A stretch of 64,000 nucleotides of DNA from Streptomyces sp. WM4235 (GTDB lineage: Bacteria; Actinomycetota; Actinomycetes; Streptomycetales; Streptomycetaceae): positions 1-64,000 of the forward strand of contig NZ_LGDE01000436.1 of NCBI RefSeq assembly GCF_001279725.1. Reading direction: 5' to 3'. The position numbers were made by a program, and so were the translations under genes. Within the stretch, counting starts at the first letter, position 1, and each line of letters opens with the position of its first letter. The notes beneath the pieces are model-generated. The model saw only the letters and a list, made by a program, of their open reading frames with translations. It searched no databases and had not been told where the DNA came from. This document shows positions 23,730-32,477 of this stretch, in pieces.

Positions 23730-24806
23730 GTGGCAAGTCATCGAAAGCCCAGGCAGCGCCCGCTCTCCGGCCCCGCCGTACGGACCGCGGCCACCACCCT
23801 CGCCCTCGCGGGCGCTGCCACCGCCACCGCCTTCGAAGGCGTCTCCCAGGCCGAGCCCCGTCAGACTCCCGCCCAGGTCGCGGCGGACGTGGACCGGCTC
23901 TACGAGGAGGCCGAGGCGGCGACCGAGCGGTACAACGGGGCGAAGGAGAAGGCCGACGAGGCCGAACGGGAGCTGACCGGCCTGCGTGACGAGGCCGCGC
24001 GCCGGACGGACCGGCTCAACACCGCGCGCAGCGCGCTGGGTTCACTCGCCGCCGGCCAGTACCGCAGCGGGAGCCTGGGGCCCGCGGTCCAGCTGGCGAT
24101 GGCCGAGGACCCGCAGGAGTACCTGGAGCGGGCCGCGTTCCTGAGCCGGACCGGCGACCGTACCGCGGCCGAGGTGGCCTCCGTACGGGCCCAGTTGGAC
24201 CAGGTCGCGAAGGTGCGCGAGAAGGCCTCCGGGCGGCTGGCGGACCTGCGCGGGCGGCGGGACGAACTCGCCGAGACCAAGGCCCTCGTCGAGGGCAGGC
24301 TGGCCGGCGCCAAGCGCCTGCTGGCGAAGCTCACCGCGGAGGAGCGGGCGGCGTACGAGGCCCGCTCGGCGCCGAGCACCGTCACCGCCGCCGGCGCGCC
24401 GGCCGGCGCGGTGTCACCGGCCGGCCCGCGGACCACCGCGCCGGCGCCCGCCGACGGTTCGCGCGCCGCGCGGGCCATCGCCTTCGCGCACGGGGCGATC
24501 GGCAAGCCGTACGTCTGGGGCGCAACCGGGCCGGGTTCGTTCGACTGCTCGGGCCTGACGCAGGCCGCCTGGCGGGCCGCCGGGGTCTCGTTGCCCCGCA
24601 CCACCTACACCCAGATCAACGCCGGGCGCCGGGTCGCCCGCGACCAACTCGCCCCGGGTGACCTGGTGTTCTTCTACTCCGGAGTGACGCACGTCGGCCT
24701 GTACATCGGGAACGGTCAGATGATCCACGCCCCGCGCCCCGGCTCGACGGTCCGGGTGGCCCCCGTGGACTCGATGCCCTGGGCGGGCGCCTCCCGACCC
24801 GCGTAG
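23730..24806 (+). CDS. Secreted NlpC/P60 (C40) peptidoglycan endopeptidase
   Basis: A 358-residue protein. It has an N-terminal signal peptide (basic SHRKPRQR, hydrophobic about 18-37) and a long coiled coil (about 45-210) typical of RipA/CwlO-like hydrolases. An Ala/Pro linker precedes the C-terminal NlpC/P60 domain, with catalytic C273 in FDCSGLTQAA, H321 in THVGLYIGNG and H333 in MIHAPRPG. It should cleave the D-Glu to diamino-acid bond of stem peptides during growth or spore germination. The start is GTG with GGAAGGA somewhat far upstream. It ends 18 bp before the convergent esterase stop. No c-di-AMP riboswitch was recognised in the short leader. Confidence 0.93.
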   Translation: MASHRKPRQRPLSGPAVRTAATTLALAGAATATAFEGVSQAEPRQTPAQVAADVDRLYEEAEAATERYNGAKEKADEAERELTGLRDEAARRTDRLNTARSALGSLAAGQYRSGSLGPAVQLAMAEDPQEYLERAAFLSRTGDRTAAEVASVRAQLDQVAKVREKASGRLADLRGRRDELAETKALVEGRLAGAKRLLAKLTAEERAAYEARSAPSTVTAAGAPAGAVSPAGPRTTAPAPADGSRAARAIAFAHGAIGKPYVWGATGPGSFDCSGLTQAAWRAAGVSLPRTTYTQINAGRRVARDQLAPGDLVFFYSGVTHVGLYIGNGQMIHAPRPGSTVRVAPVDSMPWAGASRPA

Positions 24807-24824
24807 CCCCGGACCGGCGGGCTC

Positions 24825-25940
24825 CTACGGCGTCTTGACCTGCCGGCTGAGCCAGCCGAAGGTCTGCGGCAGCTGCTTGGACCAGGCTTCCAGGTTGTGG
24901 CCGCCGGTGATCTTCTCCGCGTGCACCGTCGTCGGGTTCTTCGCGAGGGCCTTGAGGTCCATCCCGGACAGGTAGCCGTCGTGCTCGGCGCCCGACATCC
25001 ACAGCGCGACCGCCGGCGGCGCGGGCCGGGCCTTGAGCAGTTCCTTCAGGTTGTGGGTGCGGCGCAGCTCGGGGTCCTTGGCCACCAGCGAGCTGGGCTC
25101 CTGGCCCGGGTCGTTGTAGCCGGACAGGGAGACGGCCGCGCCGTAGCGGTCGGGGTGCAGGATCGCCAGCTTGGCGGCGCAGTACGCGCCGGCCGAGTAG
25201 CCGGCCACGCCCCAGTTCCGGGCCTCGTCCGAGGCCCGGAAGTTGTCGACGACCATCTTGCGGACGTCGACGCTGAACCAGCTGTCGGCGTTGACCTTGC
25301 CGGGGATGTTGGCGCAGCCGGTGTCGCCGTTGCCGAGCAGCATGGCGCGGGGCGAGACCAGGATGAACGGCCGCACCGTGCCGTTCCTCATCAGCGGTTC
25401 CAGCACCTCGTGCGCCTTGAGGCCCTGGAACCAGGACTTGCCCGTGCCCGGGATGCCGGGGATCAGTTCGACGACGGGGAACTTCCGGTCCTTGTGGGCG
25501 GGATCGTCGTACTGCGGCGGCAGCCACACCATGACGTCGCCCTTGACCCCGGAGATCTTCCCGTCGAGTTCGGTCGTGCGGACGCCACCGCCGACGCCCT
25601 CGACGGGTCGGAACTCCTGGCGGACCTTGGGCTCGCGGGCCACCTCGGCCGCCTTCGCTCCCCCGAGCCCGTCCGGGCCGAGGTCGGGGGCGGCCGTGAC
25701 GTACTTCCCGGTGCCGAGCAGGTCGCCCCAGGAGGCGTAGAAGTTCTCCTCGCGGTTGACCGCGACGAACACCAGCGCGATGGCGGTGACCTGCGCGAAG
25801 ACCACCATCAGGCCGCGGGTGGCGACGCGCACGACGGCGGGTCCGCGCGCCTTGCCCCACAGCAGCAGGGGCAGCAGCACGGCGATCACCGCGAGGGCGA
25901 TCGCCGTCACGAAGAGGGGGGTCCCGGTCAGGCTCGTCAC
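24825..25940 (-). CDS. Membrane-anchored esterase of the antigen 85 / esterase D type
   Basis: A 371-residue alpha/beta hydrolase. Two N-terminal hydrophobic segments (about 8-28 and 44-60) anchor it, and the hydrolase domain (about 125-370) would lie outside. The catalytic triad is S249 in AGYSAGAYC, D321 in SGAEHDGYL and H348 in ITGGHNLEAW. The family includes mycolyltransferases and simple esterases. With no mycolic acids in Streptomyces, a cell-envelope ester or a secreted acyl ester is the likely substrate. The start is GTG with a weak ribosome site, so a slightly later start is possible. It is convergent with the NlpC/P60 gene. Confidence 0.88.
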   Translation of the reverse strand: MTSLTGTPLFVTAIALAVIAVLLPLLLWGKARGPAVVRVATRGLMVVFAQVTAIALVFVAVNREENFYASWGDLLGTGKYVTAAPDLGPDGLGGAKAAEVAREPKVRQEFRPVEGVGGGVRTTELDGKISGVKGDVMVWLPPQYDDPAHKDRKFPVVELIPGIPGTGKSWFQGLKAHEVLEPLMRNGTVRPFILVSPRAMLLGNGDTGCANIPGKVNADSWFSVDVRKMVVDNFRASDEARNWGVAGYSAGAYCAAKLAILHPDRYGAAVSLSGYNDPGQEPSSLVAKDPELRRTHNLKELLKARPAPPAVALWMSGAEHDGYLSGMDLKALAKNPTTVHAEKITGGHNLEAWSKQLPQTFGWLSRQVKTP

Positions 25941-26029
25941 GCCGGCGAAGAGGCCCTCGGAACCTGTCCCGGTTCCCCTCCGCCGGTGCGTCGTCGATCA
26001 CAGGGCCGCGGCCCGCGACCCTCTCGGGG

Positions 26030-26749
26030 TCACACCAGGCGGCGGGCCGTGGCCCAGCGGGTCAGCTCGTGCCGGTTGGAGAGCTGGAGCTTGCGCAGCA
26101 CCGCCGAGACGTGGGATTCCACGGTCTTCACCGAGATGAAGAGCTGCTTGGCGATCTCCTTGTACGCGTAGCCGCGCGCGATCAGCCGCAACACCTCGCG
26201 CTCGCGCTGGGTGAGTCGGTCGAGGTCCTCGTCCACGGGCGGTGCGTCGGTGGAGGCGAAGGCGTCGAGCACGAAACCGGCGAGCCGGGGGGAGAACACC
26301 GCGTCCCCCTCCTGCACCCGGAAGATCGAGTTCACCAGGTCGGCGCCGGTGATGGTCTTGGTGACGTAGCCGCGCGCGCCGCCGCGGATGACCCCGATGA
26401 CGTCCTCGGCGGCGTCCGACACCGACAGGGCCAGGAACCGCACCGGGTTCTCGGCGGCCGACATCAAGGGGGCGCAGCGCCGCAGCACCTCGACCCCGCC
26501 GCCACCGGGCAGGTGCACGTCGAGGAGCACCACCTCGGGGCGGGTGGCGGTGATGACGGTGACGGCCTGGTCCACGTCCGCGGCCTCGCCGACGACCTCG
26601 ACGCCGGTCCGCGCGGTCTCGCCGATCTCGGCCTGTACGCCGGTGCGGAACATCCGGTGGTCGTCGACGAGCACCACCCGGACCCTCCCCGGGCCGGCGT
26701 CGGGGGCTCCCCCGGTCGGCGCGCCGGTGTTCGCGTTGTCCTCGGTCAT
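26030..26749 (-). CDS. NarL/LuxR-family response regulator, partner of the PspC histidine kinase
   Basis: A 239-residue regulator. The receiver has the acidic pair at 29-30 (LVDDHRMF) and phosphoacceptor D77 in VVLLDVHLP. The C-terminal LuxR-type helix-turn-helix is LTQREREVLRLIARGYAYKE plus KTVESHVSAVLRKL. Its ATG overlaps the kinase stop as ATGA, so the pair is co-translated. The system most likely reports envelope or membrane stress, because the kinase carries a PspC domain and a PspC-domain protein is divergently encoded. Confidence 0.94.
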   Translation of the reverse strand: MTEDNANTGAPTGGAPDAGPGRVRVVLVDDHRMFRTGVQAEIGETARTGVEVVGEAADVDQAVTVITATRPEVVLLDVHLPGGGGVEVLRRCAPLMSAAENPVRFLALSVSDAAEDVIGVIRGGARGYVTKTITGADLVNSIFRVQEGDAVFSPRLAGFVLDAFASTDAPPVDEDLDRLTQREREVLRLIARGYAYKEIAKQLFISVKTVESHVSAVLRKLQLSNRHELTRWATARRLV

Positions 26750-28065
26750 GCTGCGTTCGCCGCCCTCTCCATCTCCAGCTCGACTTCCGTGCCGCCGTCG
26801 GGCGCGGACCGCAGCCGCGCGGTCCCGCCGTTGCGCTGCATCCGGCCGATGATCGATTCTCGTACGCCCATCCGGTCGTCCGGTACCGCGTCGATGTCGA
26901 ATCCGGGGCCGCGGTCCCGTACGGACACGAACACGGTGCGGCCCTCGACCTCCGCGTACACCTGTACCGGTCCGCCCTCGCCACCGTACTTGGCGGCGTT
27001 GACCATCGCCTCGCGTGCGGCCTGGACCTGGGCGGACAGCTTCTCGTCGAGCGGGCAGTCGCCGACGACGACGACCTCGATGGGGACGCCGTGGTGGTCC
27101 TCGACCTCGGCGGCGGTCCGCTTCACGGCGTCGGCGAGCGTGGTGGGTTCCTCGGCCTCGTCCTTGCCGGTGCCCTCGGGCTTGTAGAGCCAGTTCCGCA
27201 GTTCCCGTTCCTGGGCGCGGGCGAGGCGGCGCACCTCTCCGACGTCCTCGGCGTTGCGTTGGATCAGGGTGAGGGTGTGCAGTACCGAGTCGTGGACGTG
27301 GGCGGCGACCTCGGCGCGTTCCTGGGCGCGGATGCGCATCAGGCGTTCCTCGGAGAGGTCCTGGGTCATCCGGATCAGCCAGGGGCCGGCGAGCAGGGCG
27401 ACGCCGACGAGGACGGCGAGGGTGGCGGTGAGGACGTTGCCGAGTTGCGCGGCGGAGCCCCGTACGACGATGAACACGGTCAGGCCCACGCAGACCAGGG
27501 CCACCCCGGCGAGCGCCCTGGCCGCCTGGAGCAGTCGGCCGTGCCGTCCGGCGGCGGCGCTCCAGTGGGCGCGGCGGGCGTTGTCGGCCTGTCGCCAGAC
27601 CAGCACCACGCCGGCGCCGACGAGCAGCGTGGGCCAGATGTAGCGGCCGTTGGTGCCGCCGACCCGGAGCTGGGAGAAGAAGATGCCGGCGCCCACGCAC
27701 AGCGCGATCAGCGCGGTGACCTGCCCCTTGTCGGGTTTGCGCAGGCGCCGGCCGCCGTCGGGGAGGGTCTCGAAGTAGGAGCGGTGTCCGGTGCGGCCGC
27801 CGATGCCGAGCGGTACGAAGACCCAGAACGCGGCGTACAGCAGGATCCCGAGGCCGTCCCCCCACATGAACAGGCCGAGGAACGCGAGGCGGACCCAGAC
27901 GACGGGCAGCCCGAGGTGCCCGGCGAGCCCGCGCGCGACCCCGCCGAGCATCCGGCCGTCGGCGCTGCGGTAGAGCTTGCGGTGCGGTGCCTCGGAGCCC
28001 GGCGGGGACTCCTGTACGTGCGGGATGCGGGGGGCGGCGGCTGCGGGCATGGCACTGATGGTCAC
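26746..28065 (-). CDS. PspC-domain sensor histidine kinase (HPK7 type)
   Basis: A 439-residue kinase. The PspC domain occupies about residues 25-90 (KLYRSADGRMLGGVARGLAG). Several hydrophobic segments follow to about 220. The dimerisation helix has the phospho-His in AAHVHDSVLHTL. The HATPase lobe has its N-box at REAMVNAAKY, G1 at DRGPGFD and G2 at GVRESIIGRM. It phosphorylates the LuxR-type regulator encoded by the overlapping next gene. The GTG at 28065 gives a short tail; ATG at 28050 is an equal choice and neither has a strong ribosome site. It is divergent from another PspC protein, with a 116-bp spacer. Confidence 0.92.
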   Translation of the reverse strand: MTISAMPAAAAPRIPHVQESPPGSEAPHRKLYRSADGRMLGGVARGLAGHLGLPVVWVRLAFLGLFMWGDGLGILLYAAFWVFVPLGIGGRTGHRSYFETLPDGGRRLRKPDKGQVTALIALCVGAGIFFSQLRVGGTNGRYIWPTLLVGAGVVLVWRQADNARRAHWSAAAGRHGRLLQAARALAGVALVCVGLTVFIVVRGSAAQLGNVLTATLAVLVGVALLAGPWLIRMTQDLSEERLMRIRAQERAEVAAHVHDSVLHTLTLIQRNAEDVGEVRRLARAQERELRNWLYKPEGTGKDEAEEPTTLADAVKRTAAEVEDHHGVPIEVVVVGDCPLDEKLSAQVQAAREAMVNAAKYGGEGGPVQVYAEVEGRTVFVSVRDRGPGFDIDAVPDDRMGVRESIIGRMQRNGGTARLRSAPDGGTEVELEMERAANAA

Positions 28066-28181
28066 ACGGCCGGCGGGCGCGGGGCATCAGGGCAGCCCCC
28101 CACTTCGATCGGGGGGATATCAGGGTTGTCCCAGGGTCGGGCCGGATTCCTCGGGGGCCGACGGCCCGTCACCATGGACCC

Positions 28182-29468
28182 ATGACCGAAGTACACGAGG
28201 CCCCTCCGGCGGATTCCGGGGCCCCCGCCCCTCCCGAACACCCTCCCCTGCGCCGCGGCAGGCGCGACAAGGTGCTCGCCGGCGTGTGCGCGGGCCTCGG
28301 CCGGTACTTCGACCTGGACCCGGTGGTGTTCCGGATCGTGCTGGCCGTCCTCGCGGTCACCGGTGGTGTCGGCCTGATCTTCTACGGGTTCGCCTGGCTG
28401 CTGCTCCCCCAGGACGGCGACGAGGAGTCCGAGGCGAAGAAGCTGCTGACGGGCCGGGTGGAGGGGGCGACCCTCGCGGCGTTGTTCGCGGCGCTGGTGG
28501 GCTGCGCGCTGTTCCTGACGATGGTGGACAACGGCGGGCTCGGGGTGTTCTCGATCCTGGTGATCCTGGCGCTCGGCGGGGCCTCGTACTGGTCCCGGCG
28601 GCGGTCGGGGGCCGCGCCGGAGGCGGAGACCCCCCCTGTGTCTCGGGCGGCGCCGCCGCCCGAGACGCAGGCGCCGCCCGCGCCCGGCAGCCCCTCCTGG
28701 TGGCGGGACCCGCTGGTCAAGGACGGTACGACCGGTCCGGTGGGGTCCACCGGGTACCTGTGGGGTCCGGCGGACGTGGACGCCCCCGCGGGCCGGGCGC
28801 CGAAGCCCGCCGCGCCGGTTTCCCGGGCGGTCGGGCGCGGTGGCATCGGCGGGCGGGTGTTCGTGCTGGCGCTGCTCGGCGGGGCCGCCGCCACCGCCTC
28901 GGTGTGGGAGGGCAGCACGCTCTCGCACGCCCTCACGGTCGGGCTGGCCGCCGCGCTGGCCGTCTTCGGGCTGGGGCTGGCCGTCAGTTCGGTCAAGGGC
29001 CGCACCGGTTTCGGCACCGTCCTGCTGTCCCTGATGACGGCCGGGCTCCTGGCGGGGGCGAGCGCGTTGCCGAAGGAGATCGGCACGGACTGGCGGGACG
29101 TCTCGTGGCGGCCCGCCGCGGTGGCCGACGTACGGCCCTCGTACGAGGCGGGCACCGGCCTGGCGACCTTGGACCTGAGCCGGCTGGACGTGCCGAAGGG
29201 CACCACGCTGTCCGTCCGGGCGTCCATCGACGCGGGCCGGCTGAAGGTGGTCGTGCCCCGCGAGGTCACGGCGCGGTCGGACATGACGGTCCGGTGGGGC
29301 GACCTGCGGCTGCCCGGCGAGAAGGGCGGGCAGGTGCGCATCAAGACCGGCGGCGAGCACCGGTCGCAGACGTTGCTCCCCGCCGCCGGCACCGAGGCCG
29401 GCGGAATGATCGAGCTGCACCTCGAAGCGGGTGTGGGACAGGTGGAGGTGGCCCGTGCGGCGTCATGA
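28182..29468 (+). CDS. PspC-domain membrane protein
   Basis: A 428-residue protein. The N-terminal PspC domain lies at about residues 24-85 (LRRGRRDKVLAGVCAGLGRY). Further hydrophobic segments lie near 95-140 and 220-290. A C-terminal soluble domain (about 300-428) is beta-rich and resembles the toastrack-type domain of PspC/LiaF-like envelope-stress proteins (VRASIDAGRLKVVVPREV). It sits head-to-head with the PspC kinase and overlaps the next small gene by 14 bp. It is a probable sensor or effector of the same system. Confidence 0.87.
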   Translation: MTEVHEAPPADSGAPAPPEHPPLRRGRRDKVLAGVCAGLGRYFDLDPVVFRIVLAVLAVTGGVGLIFYGFAWLLLPQDGDEESEAKKLLTGRVEGATLAALFAALVGCALFLTMVDNGGLGVFSILVILALGGASYWSRRRSGAAPEAETPPVSRAAPPPETQAPPAPGSPSWWRDPLVKDGTTGPVGSTGYLWGPADVDAPAGRAPKPAAPVSRAVGRGGIGGRVFVLALLGGAAATASVWEGSTLSHALTVGLAAALAVFGLGLAVSSVKGRTGFGTVLLSLMTAGLLAGASALPKEIGTDWRDVSWRPAAVADVRPSYEAGTGLATLDLSRLDVPKGTTLSVRASIDAGRLKVVVPREVTARSDMTVRWGDLRLPGEKGGQVRIKTGGEHRSQTLLPAAGTEAGGMIELHLEAGVGQVEVARAAS

Positions 29469-29679
29469 GTTCCAGCCGGGACGGCTGATCGCGGGCCTGG
29501 TCCTGCTCACCGCGGGCACGCTGCGCCTGCTGGACTCGGCCGGGGAGGTGGACCTGCCCTGGTTCGCCGTGGTCCCGATGGCCGCGGGCGGCCTCGCGCT
29601 CGCGGCCGTCGTCGGGGTGGTGACCTACGCGGTGCGGCGGGATCGGCGCGAGCGGATCGCGGAGTCCAACGACAGGTAG
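29455..29679 (+). CDS. Small membrane protein coupled to the PspC gene
   Basis: A 74-residue protein with two hydrophobic segments, LIAGLVLLTAGTLRLL and FAVVPMAAGGLALAAVVGVV, ending in a basic tail RRDRRERIAESNDR. The GTG at 29455 has GGAGG seven bases before it and overlaps the end of the PspC gene by 14 bp, so they are translationally coupled. Its 3' end also overlaps the convergent DoxX gene by 55 bp. No function is assigned; a regulator or accessory of the PspC system is inferred. Confidence 0.75.
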   Translation: MRRHEFQPGRLIAGLVLLTAGTLRLLDSAGEVDLPWFAVVPMAAGGLALAAVVGVVTYAVRRDRRERIAESNDR

Positions 29680-30146
29680 GGCGCCCCGGCGAGGATCAGC
29701 GGGGTACAGGCCATCAGGTAGATCAGGTCGTTGCCGTAGTAGTACGGGGTGACCGCCCAGGAGACCGTGAGCCACAGGCTGAGCGCGATCAACGCGCCGC
29801 CCAGGGCGGCGATCCGGGTCAGCAGTCCGGCCAGGAGTCCGAGGCCCACCAGGAGCTCGCCGACGGCCAGGGTGACGGCGAAGCCGACGGGCGCCTTGAG
29901 CGCCAGGTCCACCAGGGCGGGGATCGCGGAGGTGTCGCGGACCCCGCGCATGAGTTCGCCGATGGAGCCGTCGCCGCCGGCGGAGAGGAACGCGGAGTCG
30001 GTCAGCTTGTCCAGACCCGCGTACACGAAGGTCACGCCGAGGAAGATCCGCAGGGGGAGGAGGGCGTGCCGGGCGGCGAGTTCCCGCAGTCCGGGGGCGG
30101 CACCGGAAGGGACGTCAGTTCGGGTCACGCCGTCAGTTCGGGTCAC
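29625..30146 (-). CDS. DoxX-family membrane protein
   Basis: A 173-residue protein with four membrane segments. The DoxX N-terminal pattern is LLPLRIFLGVTFVYAGLDKL, then VGELLVGLGLLAGLLTR and a conserved YYYGNDLIYLMACTP segment. DoxX proteins occur in respiratory or thiol-stress membrane complexes; the role here is unknown. An 18-bp tandem duplication at the 5' end gives two in-frame GTG starts (30146 and 30128). The last 55 bp overlap the convergent small membrane gene. Confidence 0.87.
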   Translation of the reverse strand: MTRTDGVTRTDVPSGAAPGLRELAARHALLPLRIFLGVTFVYAGLDKLTDSAFLSAGGDGSIGELMRGVRDTSAIPALVDLALKAPVGFAVTLAVGELLVGLGLLAGLLTRIAALGGALIALSLWLTVSWAVTPYYYGNDLIYLMACTPLILAGAPYLSLDSAIRSRRSRRTA

Positions 30147-30149
30147 GCC
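30114..30149. repeat. 18-bp tandem duplication at the DoxX start
   Basis: GTCAGTTCGGGTCACGCC occurs twice in tandem (30114-30131, 30132-30149). Each copy carries one in-frame GTG start codon for the leftward DoxX gene. Confidence 0.9.
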
Positions 30150-30170
30150 CCATGTCTACCGCGTCGCCGT

Positions 30171-31436
30171 TCACTCCGCCACGTCGATGCCGCAGCGGTT
30201 CGACTCCACTCCGGCGGCGGTCACCACCTGGACGTCGACGCGCCCCGGTTCCACCTCCGCCGGCACCGGTACGGTCAGCACCGCGTCGGACGGGTTGGTG
30301 AACCCGCCGGCCACCGGCACCAACGGCACGTGCACGTGCACCGTTCCGATCCGCACCACCAGCCGGGCCAGCATCTCCGGCGTCTGCGCGCCGGGCGGCA
30401 CGAAGCCGACGCCCCGGATCTCGATGTCGTCCCCGGGGCGGATGGCCGAGTCCAGATCCCCGGGCTCCCGTCTGCGCACCACCGACAGCACCAACGGGCG
30501 GCTGCCCTCCGCGTACTTCGCCGCGAGGTACACGGCGGCCGACAGGGCCACCAGCAGGGCCAGCGCCCACGGCAGTCGGGGCAGCCGGTCGGGGAACCGG
30601 GCCAGCGACACCGCCGCGAAGGCCAGCACCACCGTGGAGACCAGCACGTACTGGGCGTCCGCGAAACTCCCCCGTCCCGCGTCGTCCGTCAGCAGGTCGG
30701 CGCCCGAGGGCCGGTCGGCGGGCAGCTTCTGGAGCCGCTGCCCCATGATCCGTACGGAGACCACCCGACGCACCAGCACCGCCACCCCCGACGTCAGCGC
30801 GAGCACCGCCAGCAATGGCAGCGCCCGCCCGAGCACCGGCCCCGCGTACAGGGCGTCGCGTTCGGGCCCCGGCGAGGAGACGGCGAGCCGCAGCGCGGGC
30901 AGCAGGACGGAGAAGGCGATCAGGACCAGCCAGGCGCTCGGCACGGCCTTGGAGGTGGACAGCCGGTTGTCCTCGCCGACCAGCGGGGCCAGCAGTCCGC
31001 CGCGCAGCGACTGGGCCCGGGACCCGACGGTGAGCAGCGCCACCAGCACCAGCGCGGCCAGCAGTCCGGCGGTGCGCGCCGACGACCAGCCGGCGCCCAG
31101 CGCGGTGCCGACCTGGACGAGCAGCAGCACCCCGGCGGCGATCCACAGGGCGAGGACGGCCCGCCGGGACAGCAGGTACAGCCAGGAGTGCCCGGCCTCG
31201 CGGCCCCGGTCGGCGACCGTGCGGGCGGACAGGGTCAGCTCGTCGGAGACCCACTGGCGGGAGGCGCCGGCGGATCGGGACACGGCGGCCGGGAGGCCTT
31301 GGCCGGCGGCGAACTCCTCGCGCTTCTCCAGGAAGGCGGCCACCGCCCGGCGGTGTCCCTCCCGGGCTCCGTGGGGGCAGTCGTCGCAGGTGCAGGTGCC
31401 ACCGTGGGTACTTCTGGGGATCTCTTGGACAGCCAC
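30171..31436 (-). CDS. Multi-pass membrane protein with an N-terminal Cys/His cluster
   Basis: A 421-residue protein not recognised by family. Near the N-terminus is a compact cluster HGGTCTCDDCPHG (H11, C15, C17, C20, H22) that could bind a metal. Seven to eight hydrophobic segments follow between about 85 and 300 (for example AVLALWIAAGVLLLVQVG). A C-terminal beta-rich domain (about 315-421) has the look of an Ig-like or IPT domain, with PGDDIEIRGVGFVPPG. The GTG at 31436 has GAGAGG upstream. It is read in the same direction as DoxX, 24 bp apart, so the two may form an operon. Confidence 0.75.
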   Translation of the reverse strand: MAVQEIPRSTHGGTCTCDDCPHGAREGHRRAVAAFLEKREEFAAGQGLPAAVSRSAGASRQWVSDELTLSARTVADRGREAGHSWLYLLSRRAVLALWIAAGVLLLVQVGTALGAGWSSARTAGLLAALVLVALLTVGSRAQSLRGGLLAPLVGEDNRLSTSKAVPSAWLVLIAFSVLLPALRLAVSSPGPERDALYAGPVLGRALPLLAVLALTSGVAVLVRRVVSVRIMGQRLQKLPADRPSGADLLTDDAGRGSFADAQYVLVSTVVLAFAAVSLARFPDRLPRLPWALALLVALSAAVYLAAKYAEGSRPLVLSVVRRREPGDLDSAIRPGDDIEIRGVGFVPPGAQTPEMLARLVVRIGTVHVHVPLVPVAGGFTNPSDAVLTVPVPAEVEPGRVDVQVVTAAGVESNRCGIDVAE

Positions 31437-31552
31437 GTGCGTGCCGCCTCTCTGAACTCCGGTGCGATGCCAGCGAATTGTGCACCACTGCGGCAGTGCT
31501 CCGGATTGCGCACGATGTCAGAGCAGGTGATTAACCGTTCATGATGTTGACG

Positions 31553-32344
31553 TCACCCTTCCGGCGGCGCGGAACGGCCCTGCGGCGCGACGGTCTGCCA
31601 GAGCGGCTGGTAGCTCACCCAGGCCGCGAGGTCCGTCCCGAACCGCTCCCTGGTGGCGACCGCGGCGCGGTGGTCGACGGGCACCGGCTTCCCGGCCGCC
31701 CGGGCGATCAGCTGCACCTGCGCGGCCCGCTCCGCCGCGATGAACCACCAGGCCGCCGCGTCCACGGAGTCCCCGACCGTCAACAGCCCCTGGTTGCGCA
31801 GGATCAGCGCCTTGTACGGGCCGAGCGCGCGGCCGATCCGTTCGCCGTCACCGTCCCCGGCGTACTCGTCGAGGAGCGCGTGGTCCTCGTAGAAGGCGCA
31901 GGCCTCCCGGGTCACGGGAGCCAGCAGCTCGCCGAGGGCGGCCAACGCCCTGCCGTACGGGGCCTGCGTGCGCACCACCGCCACCACCTCGGGCCGGGCC
32001 CGGTGCACGGCCGCGTGCACGGCGAACGCCAGTTGGTTGACCCGCCGCTCCCCCACCAGCACCCGGCCGTCCGCGTCGACCAGCAGCAGGTCGTCGGCGC
32101 CCAGCCCGGCGAAGGCCCGGCCGAAGGGGTTCACCCAGTAGCGGTCCTCGAACTCGGGGTCGCGTGCGGTGACGTGCCCGCCGACCCCGTCCTCGTACCC
32201 GAGCCGCCCGAACAGGCGCAGCGCCCCGGCGAGCCGTTCCTTGCGGTGGGCGCGCTCGTCGGCCGGGTCCGGGTGCCGGGGCGGCAGCTCGAAGCGCAAC
32301 CGGTCGGCGGGGACGGGTTCCAGGGCGGGCTGCTGGTCCGGCAT
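31553..32344 (-). CDS. Class II aldolase/adducin-family protein
   Basis: A 263-residue protein with the class II aldolase fold: GHVTARDP near residue 55, the probable zinc histidines in FAVHAAVHRARPEV, and EDHALLDEY and LRNQGLLTVG further on. Relatives cleave or epimerise sugar phosphates such as fuculose- or ribulose-phosphate. Many actinobacterial members act on unknown hydroxy-keto substrates, so the reaction is not assigned. ATG at 32344 is preferred because GAGGAG lies at ordinary spacing before it. Confidence 0.88.
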   Translation of the reverse strand: MPDQQPALEPVPADRLRFELPPRHPDPADERAHRKERLAGALRLFGRLGYEDGVGGHVTARDPEFEDRYWVNPFGRAFAGLGADDLLLVDADGRVLVGERRVNQLAFAVHAAVHRARPEVVAVVRTQAPYGRALAALGELLAPVTREACAFYEDHALLDEYAGDGDGERIGRALGPYKALILRNQGLLTVGDSVDAAAWWFIAAERAAQVQLIARAAGKPVPVDHRAAVATRERFGTDLAAWVSYQPLWQTVAPQGRSAPPEG

Positions 32345-32415
32345 GGCCACTCCTCGGTCGGCGTCGACTCGCGGCGCAAGGTACCGGCACCCTCCTGAAC
32401 TGGCCAGGGGAACGC

Positions 32416-32451
32416 CGAAGCCGCCGCTCCCCGAGGGGAACGGCGGCTTCG
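32416..32451 (-). terminator. Terminator downstream of guaA
   Basis: An 11-bp perfect stem, CGAAGCCGCCG (32416-32426) with its complement (32441-32451), encloses a 14-base loop. It lies 26 bp after the guaA stop. Confidence 0.8.
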
Positions 32452-32477
32452 TCAGGTCCGGCGGGGCCGGGTGGGGA

